A stretch of 64,000 bases of DNA from Prevotellaceae bacterium (GCA_022508665.1 JAFLUT010000001.1:62001-126000); one strand, 5' to 3'. Positions 9,887 through 19,680 are shown, counted from the first letter of the stretch. Numbers and translations: made by a program. Notes: generated by a model not told the origin, from the letters alone.

Positions 9887-11013
9887 TATAGTGCCGTTCT
9901 CAAAAAATTAAAAGACTCCTCTCTCAAAAGTTCAAGTTTTTTTTGAGCAATCTCAATACTACTGGTCATTTTATTAAAATCAAAATCCGAGAAAGATAAG
10001 ATTAATCTATCCTCAAGATTCAAAGTTGAAAGTAATGATATTAAACGAGACAACCCGCGCTCTTTATTTCCATATACGATAAATGGCTTTCCATATATAA
10101 TGGAGAAAACACATGCATGAAAAGAATCCGTTATGACATAATCAGCATCACGAAATCCTGCGAGCCATTGTTCAACAGGATACTGTATACGTTTCTTCAA
10201 TGGTGCAGAAGAATTATCAACGTCTGCATTAACTTTAAAGGTCTTTTTATCTAATATAGATGATATATTAGTCACCAATCGCTGTTTTTCTTCTGTGTCA
10301 TCAAGAATGTATACCAAAATTTGACCTCTATTCCTTACTTTCCTTTTCGTACACAATTTATTATAATCTGTTTTTTGTAGGAGAAATGTTGGATCAAGCA
10401 CATGTTTAGCATTTACTCCAAAATACTCCTCACACATTTTCTTTCCAGAAGTCTCTCTCACAGATACTGCATCAAAATTCTTGATTAAATCACGGCATTC
10501 ATTTAGTTCCTCATTTGTATATTCATTTTCTTCAGTTCCAAACGATGCTGCATAAACAATACGTTTTATATTCCATCCGTTTGTAAAAGCAAGAAACGCA
10601 TTTGCTATGGTTGGATTAGACGGAGTATTCCCCGCAAAATACTTTGGACGCCAAACCTGATCACTACCAACAACAAAAGCATCATAATCCGTCTCTTTTA
10701 TCTCACTATAATTATTAATTCCTCTTCGATGTAAATATTTATCAACAAAAGTCCATGTATTTTTATTCTGCGCACATTCTATTTTGTAGGCAAATATTTG
10801 AGGTGAATCCGGTATATGTTGAAATAAAATATATTTCAGTATTGCCCTCTTTATCTTGACTATGCAAGGTATATCAACCTGTGGTTTTTTTCTTACTTTA
10901 TCCAACACTGTAACTTGATGTCCCATTCTCTCCAGTACAGTTTGAAGAGCGTATGCCTGAAGTATGCCACCAAAATTTGTATGAAACCTAAGGGTCAATA
11001 TCGCTATACGCAT
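9886..11013 (-). CDS. Polysaccharide pyruvyl transferase family protein
   Basis: MRIAILTLRFHTNFGGILQAYALQTVLERMGH, VGSDQVWRPKY, DADYVITDSFHACVFSIIYGKPF. Confidence 0.9.
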   Translation of the reverse strand: MRIAILTLRFHTNFGGILQAYALQTVLERMGHQVTVLDKVRKKPQVDIPCIVKIKRAILKYILFQHIPDSPQIFAYKIECAQNKNTWTFVDKYLHRRGINNYSEIKETDYDAFVVGSDQVWRPKYFAGNTPSNPTIANAFLAFTNGWNIKRIVYAASFGTEENEYTNEELNECRDLIKNFDAVSVRETSGKKMCEEYFGVNAKHVLDPTFLLQKTDYNKLCTKRKVRNRGQILVYILDDTEEKQRLVTNISSILDKKTFKVNADVDNSSAPLKKRIQYPVEQWLAGFRDADYVITDSFHACVFSIIYGKPFIVYGNKERGLSRLISLLSTLNLEDRLILSFSDFDFNKMTSSIEIAQKKLELLREESFNFLRTAL

Positions 11014-11016
11014 AGA

Positions 11017-12240
11017 CTATTTAATTCCTAAACCATTTAATAGTTTTTTTACTCGGTAAAAAGCCGAGATTTTAATTCTTTGAACAAATGCTGGACGAGG
11101 ATTCAGCGTCTTCTCTACTAATTTCGATAAATCATCCATTTTATCTAAATGATTGAAAAAAAACTCTCTATTAGGATGAGGCACAACTTTTTCCTGAAAT
11201 CCACCATTATTCTTTATTGCAACATCGTATTCAGTAAAAACAGAATCTGTACTAATTGCCGAAAAAAAATTCTTTCCCTTCTCACTCTTAACCACAACCA
11301 AACTAACTCCCTTATGATCATTAAAATCTGGCAAAACGTCATCAATAGCCCAGAAATCTGCAATCATAATATCGCTCATAGACTTCCTCATACGCATAGA
11401 ACAATGATAACAGGAAGGGCGTAGTATAACATCTTTCAGAAACAACTTCATATATAAATCATCTCTATGAACTATAGAATGAGAGAATTCCTGTCGCTCA
11501 CTATTACCTTCAGAAGAAACAAAATTGATAGTAATTGTAAATTGTTCCCAACTTATTTCCTTTCCTCTAAAATTGATCTTTTGTATAGTCGGACATATTT
11601 TTGTATAAGAAGTCCTGTTTTTACATTGTTCTCGTTTACCTATATATAGCAGATATTTTTCCCAAACTTTAGGACTAGGCACCCCATGGCATGCTACATC
11701 TACCGTTATTAAATTGGGATATTCTTTTTGTAAATATAATTTTAATCCTATAATCTGGCATGGAGTCCCTGAAAAAAGAACTTTTCGCCCTTGCTTAAGA
11801 TAGAATTGAACTTTTCGATAACTATCACCTGTTTTTGCTTGTACATATTTGCTTCTTCTAAAGTTATCAATATTTTCTTTTCTATCTGTACAATCTAATA
11901 CAACCTGCCAGTATTCATCAAATACAGCCCCAAATACTACCCCCCCCTCCTCTATTATTTTCTCTGCAAATAAAGAGAATATACCACCTGAAGAACTTGA
12001 CATTCGCACTTTCTCATTTTTGTTTTTCGAAGCAAAGGTCACAATTGGGGAGGATGACACATAATCATTAATCATCGGACACACTTTTTCACATAATCTA
12101 CAATCAACACATACAGATTCGTCAATCCTAGGATATAAAAAACCTTCCTTGTCCGCTACTAACGAAATACACATTTTAGGACATGTCTGAATACAAGATT
12201 CACAACCACAACATTCTTCCTTTGATTTAATACGAATCAT
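11017..12240 (-). CDS. Coenzyme F420 hydrogenase/dehydrogenase beta-subunit (FrhB) family protein with 4Fe-4S ferredoxin domain
   Basis: CCGCESCIQTCPKMCI and CVDCRLCEKVCP clusters; FSGTPCQIIGLKLYL, DVACHGVPSPKVWEKYL. Confidence 0.9.
   Translation of the reverse strand: MIRIKSKEECCGCESCIQTCPKMCISLVADKEGFLYPRIDESVCVDCRLCEKVCPMINDYVSSSPIVTFASKNKNEKVRMSSSSGGIFSLFAEKIIEEGGVVFGAVFDEYWQVVLDCTDRKENIDNFRRSKYVQAKTGDSYRKVQFYLKQGRKVLFSGTPCQIIGLKLYLQKEYPNLITVDVACHGVPSPKVWEKYLLYIGKREQCKNRTSYTKICPTIQKINFRGKEISWEQFTITINFVSSEGNSERQEFSHSIVHRDDLYMKLFLKDVILRPSCYHCSMRMRKSMSDIMIADFWAIDDVLPDFNDHKGVSLVVVKSEKGKNFFSAISTDSVFTEYDVAIKNNGGFQEKVVPHPNREFFFNHLDKMDDLSKLVEKTLNPRPAFVQRIKISAFYRVKKLLNGLGIK
11940..11947 (-). repeat. 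G8 homopolymer (C8 on + strand) inside the FrhB-family coding sequence
   Basis: GAG GAG GGG GGG GTA GTA encodes EEGGVV; C8 run read directly at 11940-11947. Confidence 0.9.
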
Positions 12241-13545
12241 TTACAAAATAGTCCAATTATGGTCACATAAAACTATTTTCCCACACAAATGAGAAGCAAT
12301 CTGCTTTCCTCTATTAAAGAAGTCATCATCATTAACTTCTATTTTAATCGTATTATCTATATAGTCAGCACAAGATATTGAAGAAATAGAATTTCTAACC
12401 TCGCACCATAGACCAACACGATAAGTTCCAGCCGTCAATGGCAACTTTGGAATATCAAGAATAGCAAAATGTTCACCTTGCGTAAGAGAAAAGTCATCTA
12501 TTGTCATATCTGACGGGAAAGTCATCAATGGATCTCCATAAATATTTCTAAAACCAACAGAGATGTAACAAGATTTCACTTCTTTTGTTTTCACAACCAA
12601 TTTTAACCTAATCCTTAGAAATCTTCCACAACAAGGCTCTATAGGAGAGTTATCTCTATCTAAAAATTCAATTCCTAAAAAACGAACAAACCCGTTTGTT
12701 TTAGTTCCACGAGGCATATCTGATAATGGAGCATTTGAGAAAGAGTCAAGAGATGATTTCATATATTCATTTATAACATCATTTGTCATTCCCTGAAAAT
12801 GCAATTGTCCATTTTGCAATAAAACTCCTGTTTTACAAAGTCTTCGTACTGCTGCCATATTATGACTAACAAATAGGACTGTTCGTCCTCCAGTTTGACT
12901 CACTTCTTTCATCTTACCAATAGCCTTCTTTTGAAATTCTGCATCACCGACAGTTAGCACTTCGTCAACAACGAGGATTTCGGGTTCAAGGAAGGCAGCG
13001 ACAGCAAAACCGAGGCGGACGGTCATACCTGAGGAGTATCGTTTAACAGGGGTGTCAAGATAGCGTTCGACACCTGCGAACTCAACGATTTCGTCGAGTT
13101 TGCGGGTAATTTCCTTTTTGGTCATACCCATAATGGAAGCGTTCATATAGATGTTTTCTCGTCCTGTCATTTCGGGGTGAAAACCTGTGCCGACTTCGAG
13201 GAGGGAGGCTATGCGACCATTGTAGCGGATAGAGCCTGTAGAGGGAGAAGTGATACGAGAGAGGAGTTTGAGGAGGGTAGATTTTCCTGCTCCATTCTTG
13301 CCTATGATACCTACTACATCACCTTGTTCTACTTTGAATGAGATGTCACGAAGCGCCCACACATAGTCGGAATGTCCTTTGGTGCTACGGTCGTTTGCTT
13401 CGCCAATCTTGAGGTAAGGGTCTTCTTTGCGAAGGATGTTCATTGTCCACCAGCGGTTTAGGTCATGGGAGAGTGTTCCTGTACCTACACGCCCAAGGCG
13501 GTACATCTTGCCGACATTATCAAATTCTATTGCGATATTACTCAT
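12241..13545 (-). CDS. wzt: Polysaccharide ABC transporter ATP-binding protein (Wzt-type) with C-terminal beta-sandwich domain
   Basis: Walker A GIIGKNGAGKSTLLK, signature YSSGMTVRLGFAVAA, Walker B EILVVDEVL; ~170 aa C-terminal extension typical of Wzt/TagH. Confidence 0.9.
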   Translation of the reverse strand: MSNIAIEFDNVGKMYRLGRVGTGTLSHDLNRWWTMNILRKEDPYLKIGEANDRSTKGHSDYVWALRDISFKVEQGDVVGIIGKNGAGKSTLLKLLSRITSPSTGSIRYNGRIASLLEVGTGFHPEMTGRENIYMNASIMGMTKKEITRKLDEIVEFAGVERYLDTPVKRYSSGMTVRLGFAVAAFLEPEILVVDEVLTVGDAEFQKKAIGKMKEVSQTGGRTVLFVSHNMAAVRRLCKTGVLLQNGQLHFQGMTNDVINEYMKSSLDSFSNAPLSDMPRGTKTNGFVRFLGIEFLDRDNSPIEPCCGRFLRIRLKLVVKTKEVKSCYISVGFRNIYGDPLMTFPSDMTIDDFSLTQGEHFAILDIPKLPLTAGTYRVGLWCEVRNSISSISCADYIDNTIKIEVNDDDFFNRGKQIASHLCGKIVLCDHNWTIL

Positions 13546-13568
13546 TGTTTACCTTTTAAATTCAATAC

Positions 13569-14423
13569 TTATACAGTGTCCATAAAGTTCCGTTCTGTAC
13601 GAGAGAAGATGACTACAGAAATGAACAGAGTGATGCACATGAAGATTGCACTATAAAGAAGACCGCTCCAGTCGAGAGAGCCACAACCGAAACAGCCGTA
13701 TTTGAAGGCTTCAAATATTGGAGTCAGAGGATTAAGTGCTATGATGTCGCGGTATTTTTCGGGGGCCACTGACAGAGGGTAGATGACGGGGGTGGCATAC
13801 ATAAACAGTTGAATGGCAAACTGCACAAAGAACTTCATATCGCGATACTTTGTTGTCATAGATGAAACGATAAGTCCCCATGACATTCCGTGCATGGCAA
13901 TCATAACAATCAACACTGGGAACAATAATATAGAGGCATTAATGCTCAACGTCCCCGATGGCAATGTCAACACATAATATATATATATGGCTACGAAAAT
14001 ACCCAACTGTATCAGCATCTTCAGAAGTCCGCTAGTAATGCCAGATAGTGGTACAACAAGGCGCGGGAAATATACTTTGCCAAAGACATTTGCATTCGTT
14101 CCAAACACATCGCTGGAAGTATTAAAACATTGTGTAAAATACCCCCAAAGCACTATACCTGCCATATAGAACAATGGCTGAGGGGCGCCATCAGTAGATA
14201 TTCCCGCCAATCCACCGAATACAAACATATACATAATTGTTGTGAACAATGGCTGAATAATATACCACAATGGGCCTAGAATTGTCTGCTTGTACAGAGT
14301 GACAATATCACGACGAACATACATATAATATAAGTCCCGATAATGCCAAATACCTTTCAAATCAATGTCAAGCAGTTTTTTATGAGGTTTTATTTCTGTT
14401 GTGTACATTTTTCTAAATACCAA
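13569..14423 (-). CDS. wzm: Polysaccharide ABC transporter permease (Wzm-type)
   Basis: RDLYYMYVRRDIVTLYKQTILGPLWYIIQPLFTTIMYMFVFG and multiple TM segments; ABC-2 family. Confidence 0.9.
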   Translation of the reverse strand: MVFRKMYTTEIKPHKKLLDIDLKGIWHYRDLYYMYVRRDIVTLYKQTILGPLWYIIQPLFTTIMYMFVFGGLAGISTDGAPQPLFYMAGIVLWGYFTQCFNTSSDVFGTNANVFGKVYFPRLVVPLSGITSGLLKMLIQLGIFVAIYIYYVLTLPSGTLSINASILLFPVLIVMIAMHGMSWGLIVSSMTTKYRDMKFFVQFAIQLFMYATPVIYPLSVAPEKYRDIIALNPLTPIFEAFKYGCFGCGSLDWSGLLYSAIFMCITLFISVVIFSRTERNFMDTV

Positions 14424-14467
14424 TATAATAAAGAGGCTGTCGAGTTTATATAAAAAGAAAGACTTTA

Positions 14468-16945
14468 TTAGTCCTTATCATGGGTATAGCCTCCATAATA
14501 TCCATAACGATGCGCATAGCCACGATAGCCATAATAATAAGAGAATCCTTCGGTTATCCCATTTAGGATAAGAGACATTTTAGGCAGACGGTCGTCATCG
14601 TAATACTTCTGAATTTCTGGCAGCAGATTCTTGTCCATAAGGTCTGCACGGATAAGGAAAAGAGTTGCGTCAGCACTACGTCCCACGATAGTGGCATCAG
14701 CAACAATCTCTACTGGAGGACAGTCAAGGAATATATAGTCATATTTATCACGCAAGTCATGCAGCAAGTCATCCAAACGAGAGTCAAAAAGCAACTCTGT
14801 CGGATTTGGAGGGATAGTACCTACAGGCACGATATCCAAATTCTCATGTTGAGTACTCTTCACCACAATGTCACTAAATTTATCTGTTACTCCTGAAAGA
14901 TAATCCGCAATACCGATGTTGGCTGCATCACCTGCCATTTGAGAAAGAGAAGCCTTACGCAAGTCAAGGTCAATCGCCAGTACTTTTTTCTTGTTGATTG
15001 CAAAAGAAATGACAAGGTTTGATGCCACGAATGTCTTACCAGAGTTCGGGTTGAAAGAGGTGAGCATAACAACTTTTCCCTTTTTGGTTTTAGCCGTCAT
15101 AAACTCAATGTTGGTACGTATCACACGGAATGCTTCATTGATAAGGCTACGCGACTTCTCTTTTACCAAGATATGAAGGTCTTTTTTCTCCTTTTCCTCC
15201 TTATGAAATACATGTCTGTTAAGGAACTTCTTGAACTTATACCATGGAGCAAACAGTTTCTCCTTAAACTTTCGGTGATGACGGTACATAGGTATCTCAC
15301 CGATAAATGGAACAGTAAGTTCATCAAGATCACGACGTCCACGTATGGTATTGTTCATCATTTCCACTACAAAAATTATAAGAGCAGGCACTACAAGACC
15401 GGCTATAATGCCTATCATCCATACAAGTTTTGGCACAGGGTATGTTGGAACATTAGAACCTGTTGCAGGAGTAATTATGCGGTTATTGTATGCTGTAAAC
15501 GCCTGCGAAAGTTCGTTCTCCTCACGTTTCTGCAACAAGAAAAGATACAAACTCTCCTTCACTTTCTGCTGACGTTCAACAGAAAGCAAATACCTTGATT
15601 GCGAAGGTGATGAAGCGATTTTACTGTTTGCCTGTCCCAAAATAGACTGTGCTGTACGAAGTTCTACCCCCAACGATGCAATGTGATTATCAACAGAGGC
15701 AATGAGAGCCATTCTCAATTCCTCCAACTGTGCATCCATTTCCTGCACAAGAGGATTTTGCAATGAACTCGCATTCAGCAAATTATTTCTAGAACGCAGA
15801 AGTGAATTATATTCGCCCAACTGAGAACCGATATTAGGACTATTTATACCTTGATTTGCTGGAATAAGCGTGTATTTGTTGGCATCATTAGTCAAATAAT
15901 TGCGGACATAGCGAGCCATGTAAAGTTGGTTGTTTAATTCTGTAGTCTGCGCCGTAGCTGATGTTGCCTGACCGACGTATATACCAGCCACATTGCTACT
16001 ACCTCCTGGAATAAGGTTTTCTGATTTGAACGTCGCAATACCTTCTTCTACATTGCCCAACTCTTCCTCAATCACTCGCAGACGTTCACCTATAAACTCT
16101 GATGTAGAGACAGACCTTCTGTTACAATCTTTCACCCAGTTCTCATTATACACTGCAATAACAGTCGACAGCACATCCTCTGCACGCTGAGGATTTTCAT
16201 CGTTATATGAAAGCGAAATAATTGTTGACAACTCACTGACCGCACTCACATTCAAGTTAGCCAGAGTTTTACTAACAGCAGCCGAAATCGGTATTCTTTT
16301 AACTCGCAAAGTAATATCCTGATTATAAAAATTAGCCGCTTTCTTCACCTCAATCTTGCCAATAGGAGTATTTACCACTTTACCAATCTTTCCTACCACC
16401 TTGCCAGAAAGCTCTCGACCATTACGAGAAAAATTGCTAAGCGTGTAAGTTCCATTGCTTGTAAGGTCAAATATGAACTCCGCATATTCATTATCATCCA
16501 AGTCAAGAGGAATTATATCAATGTTCAGATTCGACCCATATATCATTTCTTCGCGGAAACGCCCTTGAACATAATAACTAATGTCAAGACGAAGATTTTT
16601 AACAACAGCCTCTGCTATATTAGGAGACCTAAGAGTAAACAGTTCGTTGTTCACGTCCACATGGCTGTCAAGAAACTTCATATTAGCAGATGAAGTTCCT
16701 GCCAATTCATTCTTAATAAGAATTGAGGCTGTCCTTGTGTATATGGATGGAGTTGTAAGTAGATAAAAATAGCAACATACAAGGGATATACCCAAACAGA
16801 TAACAAACCAATACCATTTTGACAAGAACATCATTATCATTTCCAACACTCGTCTGTATGCAGAATTATTCTTCTGCAATGTCACGGCTCCGTTTCTTGG
16901 TCTGTTTACACTATTCTGAGGTTGATTGTTTTCGAGAGGTAACAT
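14468..16945 (-). CDS. wzc: Polysaccharide co-polymerase / tyrosine autokinase (Wzc-like)
   Basis: Wzz domain N-terminus, MLTSFNPNSGKTFVASNL (Walker A), VLAIDLDLRKASLSQ, YDYIFLDCPP, Tyr-rich C-terminus FSYYYGYRGYAHRYGYYGGYTHDKD. Confidence 0.92.
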   Translation of the reverse strand: MLPLENNQPQNSVNRPRNGAVTLQKNNSAYRRVLEMIMMFLSKWYWFVICLGISLVCCYFYLLTTPSIYTRTASILIKNELAGTSSANMKFLDSHVDVNNELFTLRSPNIAEAVVKNLRLDISYYVQGRFREEMIYGSNLNIDIIPLDLDDNEYAEFIFDLTSNGTYTLSNFSRNGRELSGKVVGKIGKVVNTPIGKIEVKKAANFYNQDITLRVKRIPISAAVSKTLANLNVSAVSELSTIISLSYNDENPQRAEDVLSTVIAVYNENWVKDCNRRSVSTSEFIGERLRVIEEELGNVEEGIATFKSENLIPGGSSNVAGIYVGQATSATAQTTELNNQLYMARYVRNYLTNDANKYTLIPANQGINSPNIGSQLGEYNSLLRSRNNLLNASSLQNPLVQEMDAQLEELRMALIASVDNHIASLGVELRTAQSILGQANSKIASSPSQSRYLLSVERQQKVKESLYLFLLQKREENELSQAFTAYNNRIITPATGSNVPTYPVPKLVWMIGIIAGLVVPALIIFVVEMMNNTIRGRRDLDELTVPFIGEIPMYRHHRKFKEKLFAPWYKFKKFLNRHVFHKEEKEKKDLHILVKEKSRSLINEAFRVIRTNIEFMTAKTKKGKVVMLTSFNPNSGKTFVASNLVISFAINKKKVLAIDLDLRKASLSQMAGDAANIGIADYLSGVTDKFSDIVVKSTQHENLDIVPVGTIPPNPTELLFDSRLDDLLHDLRDKYDYIFLDCPPVEIVADATIVGRSADATLFLIRADLMDKNLLPEIQKYYDDDRLPKMSLILNGITEGFSYYYGYRGYAHRYGYYGGYTHDKD

Positions 16946-17000
16946 ACGTTTAAGATTATATGTATTTATGATATTTACAGATTATCACAATAGTTCACAT

Positions 17001-17792
17001 TTAGAACCAGTTAGCCACACCTACTATGAATGAAGCAAGCGACATCCAAAATGCAGGCTGAACCGTAGAGTTGCCCATAACAGTGGAATTACGTTTTTCT
17101 TTGTTATTCATTTCTACATAAATAACATCGTTCTGTTGTAAATAATAGACAGGAGAAGAGTACAAATCCTCAGCCGAACAGAGATTAACTTCATACGCTG
17201 TCTTCTTGCCATAATTCTCACGAATAACCTTTATATTTGTACGCAAGCCATTGATACTGAGGTCACCAGATGAACCAAGAGCATCAAGAAGGGTAAACTT
17301 GTCACGGTCTATTGACACACGTCCTGCACCTACTGCACCAAGAAGTACAACATACATGTTAGAATAATCTACTGTGACAATAGGGTCTCTCACCAACTCC
17401 TTCTCCATAATCAAATCACGAATATACTCTTGCAATTCCTGCCTATTAAGACCTGCTACATGTATTTTGCCTAACATAGGAAAACGAATATACCCATCAG
17501 TATCAATAGTATATCGAGAACCACGACCACCACTTGTCCCACCAGTACTACCACCAAGCCTAAACTGTTCATCCAACTCCGAGCGGCTTGTACTTACCAT
17601 AATACTAATTTCATCATCTGGTTTAAACTTTATTTCTACCGGGTTCTGTACAACAATCGACTGCCCCACATTAAAGTCCTGAAAATAAGCGATGTCCTTA
17701 GGCGTTAAGCATGAACTCAGCATTGTAGTAATAGCCAACACTGCTACAAGGGAACACCAATTTTTCATTTTCAAATAATTTACCATTTTCAT
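17001..17792 (-). CDS. wza: Polysaccharide export outer-membrane protein (Wza-like)
   Basis: Lipoprotein signal (MLSSCLTPKDIAYFQ), SLBB-like YTIDTDGYIRFPMLGKIHVAGLNRQELQEYI. Confidence 0.92.
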   Translation of the reverse strand: MKMVNYLKMKNWCSLVAVLAITTMLSSCLTPKDIAYFQDFNVGQSIVVQNPVEIKFKPDDEISIMVSTSRSELDEQFRLGGSTGGTSGGRGSRYTIDTDGYIRFPMLGKIHVAGLNRQELQEYIRDLIMEKELVRDPIVTVDYSNMYVVLLGAVGAGRVSIDRDKFTLLDALGSSGDLSINGLRTNIKVIRENYGKKTAYEVNLCSAEDLYSSPVYYLQQNDVIYVEMNNKEKRNSTVMGNSTVQPAFWMSLASFIVGVANWF

Positions 17793-18024
17793 ATATCAAA
17801 AAAGAGGATTTTTTATTACAAATAACCAGCTGCCCATTAAAATATTAGCAAATAATATCAACACTTGTCAATTATAGGCATTCATCGGTTTTTAGTTACA
17901 GCGCATATCTTCACTTCTCCCCGAAAGTTACAACGCAATCTTTTTCAGGAAGTTATAGGAACAACATCTATTTAATAGCATCATAAAAGCCATTTGTCGA
18001 TGCTTGTATTCTATAAATTGAGTA

Positions 18025-18032
18025 CAAAGTTA
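18025..18032 (-). promoter_or_regulatory. Candidate Bacteroidetes -7 box (TAACTTTG) for the wza-wzc-wzm-wzt transcript
   Basis: Reverse complement of caaagtta in gagtacaaagttag; implies a ~230-nt leader before wza. Confidence 0.5.
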
Positions 18033-18139
18033 GAAAATTATTTTTACAAATGATGAAAACAGAGTGAAAAAGTTACCAAATTTGTAAAGAGAAAAATAGC
18101 ATCAGTTTGATCAACTGTTCCGTCATTTAATATCATGAT

Positions 18140-18240
18140 TTGACAACGGCATATACTCTAAAAACGTTCACCATTACAAATAACAATACTTGACAATTTG
18201 TAATGGTGAACGATTGTAAATTAAACGACTATAAATTATA
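18140..18240. repeat. Intergenic 23-bp-periodic element, diverged copy (same family as 48.83 and 63.65 kb)
   Basis: TTGACAACGGC at 18140 identical to 48829; then CGTTCACCATTACAAAT (18165-18181) / ATTTGTAATGGTGAACG (18196-18212) perfect 17-bp inverted repeat related to CCGTTCACGATTACAAT...GTGACAAATTATAATCG at 48859. Confidence 0.7.
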
Positions 18241-18272
18241 TATGTAAGCAGTTGATCAATGAAAAACAATTG

Positions 18273-18818
18273 TCAATTCATCTTCTCAATGATTTCCATG
18301 CCGCGCCTTATCGCCGCCTCGTTCATAGGGATGAGTTTGTGATGACGTTCTGGAAGAGCCTTGCGGAGACCTTTCACTACATCGTCAACGCTGGCGATTG
18401 AGCGGACTTTGAGCAGTCCGCCAAGGACGAGCATGTTGAATACCTTTGAGTTGCCTGTGCGTGCAGCCTCTTCCATTGCATCTATGCGGTAGATGCTGAT
18501 GTCGGTGCGTGTGGGCGGCTGAATTATGGAGTGACCGTCGTAGATGATTGTGCCGCCGGGTTTGACCTGCGACTCGAACTTCTCGAGTGAGGGTTGGTTC
18601 AGCACAATGGCTGTGTCGTAGCGGCTGACAATGGGGGAACTGACTACTTCGTCGCTGACGATGACAGTGACATTGGCTGTTCCGCCTCGTTGCTCAGGGC
18701 CGTAGGCTGGCATCCAACTGACTTGCTTGCCTTCCATGATGCCTGCGTAGGCGAGGATTTTACCCATTGAGAGGACTCCTTGCCCTCCGAAGCCAGATAT
18801 GATGATTTCTTCTGTCAT
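18273..18818 (-). CDS. 2-oxoacid:ferredoxin oxidoreductase gamma subunit
   Basis: EEIIISGFGGQGVLSMGKILAYAGIMEGKQVSWMPAYGPEQRGGTANVTVIVSDE. Confidence 0.92.
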   Translation of the reverse strand: MTEEIIISGFGGQGVLSMGKILAYAGIMEGKQVSWMPAYGPEQRGGTANVTVIVSDEVVSSPIVSRYDTAIVLNQPSLEKFESQVKPGGTIIYDGHSIIQPPTRTDISIYRIDAMEEAARTGNSKVFNMLVLGGLLKVRSIASVDDVVKGLRKALPERHHKLIPMNEAAIRRGMEIIEKMN

Positions 18819-18834
18819 GTTTTTTCTTTAAGTG

Positions 18835-19602
18835 TTAGTTTTGGATGTTTTTGAGGTCGCCAAGCGGATAATAGGGGAACATGTTTTCTGTCATCCATTG
18901 GTTTGCCTGTTCGGGTGACATCTTCCAGCCTGAAGCGCAGGTGGATACGACCTCGACGACTGAGCAGCCACGCTTGTTGAGTGAGTTCTCAAATGCTTGG
19001 CGTATTGCTTTCTTCGTCTTTCGGATGTTTGCCACGGTATTGACTGCCTGTCTGGTGACGTAGCATGTGCCTTCGAGGTTGACGGCTAGGTCGGTTATGT
19101 GCAGTGGATAGCCATGCAGGTCTGCTTGTCGACCGTAGGGGCATGTGGCAGTCTTCATGCCCATGAGTGTGGTTGGCGCCATTTGTCCGCCAGTCATTCC
19201 ATAAATTGCGTTGTTTATGAAAATCATTGCTATGTTTTCTCCTCGGTTCATGGCGTGGATTGATTCGCCTGTGCCGATGCATGCCATGTCGCCGTCGCCT
19301 TGGTAGGTGAAGACGAGCTTGTTAGGCCACAATCGCCTTATGGCTGACGCACAGGCAGGAGCGCGTCCGTGGCTTGCTTCTATCCAATCGACGTTGATGT
19401 ATCGGTAGGCAAACACGGCGCATCCTACGGGGCAGATGGCTATGGTGTCCTCCTCGATTCCCATTTCTTCGATTATTTCGGCGATGAGTTTGTGTACCAC
19501 GCCGTGACTGCACCCCGGGCAGTAGTGCATGGGGGTGTCGTTCATCAGTGAGGGTTTGCCATATATGCGGTTCTCGGGAGAGATTATTTCTTCTTTTGTC
19601 AT
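18835..19602 (-). CDS. 2-oxoacid:ferredoxin oxidoreductase beta subunit (TPP-binding)
   Basis: MHYCPGCSHGVVHKLIAEII ... YQGDGDMACIGTGESIHAMNRGENIAMIFINNAIYGMTGGQ. Confidence 0.92.
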   Translation of the reverse strand: MTKEEIISPENRIYGKPSLMNDTPMHYCPGCSHGVVHKLIAEIIEEMGIEEDTIAICPVGCAVFAYRYINVDWIEASHGRAPACASAIRRLWPNKLVFTYQGDGDMACIGTGESIHAMNRGENIAMIFINNAIYGMTGGQMAPTTLMGMKTATCPYGRQADLHGYPLHITDLAVNLEGTCYVTRQAVNTVANIRKTKKAIRQAFENSLNKRGCSVVEVVSTCASGWKMSPEQANQWMTENMFPYYPLGDLKNIQN

Positions 19603-19680
19603 GGAGTTTTGTTTGTTTTATAGAGGATATAGATATTATAGAGTTCTGTAGAAATCTATAAAAGATTATATATTTGTATG

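Noticed and set aside
9935-9942. A8/T8 tracts in pyruvyltransferase and FrhB-like genes as phase-variation sites
   Set aside because: A/T runs of this length are expected in AT-rich coding DNA; not singled out without length-variation data.
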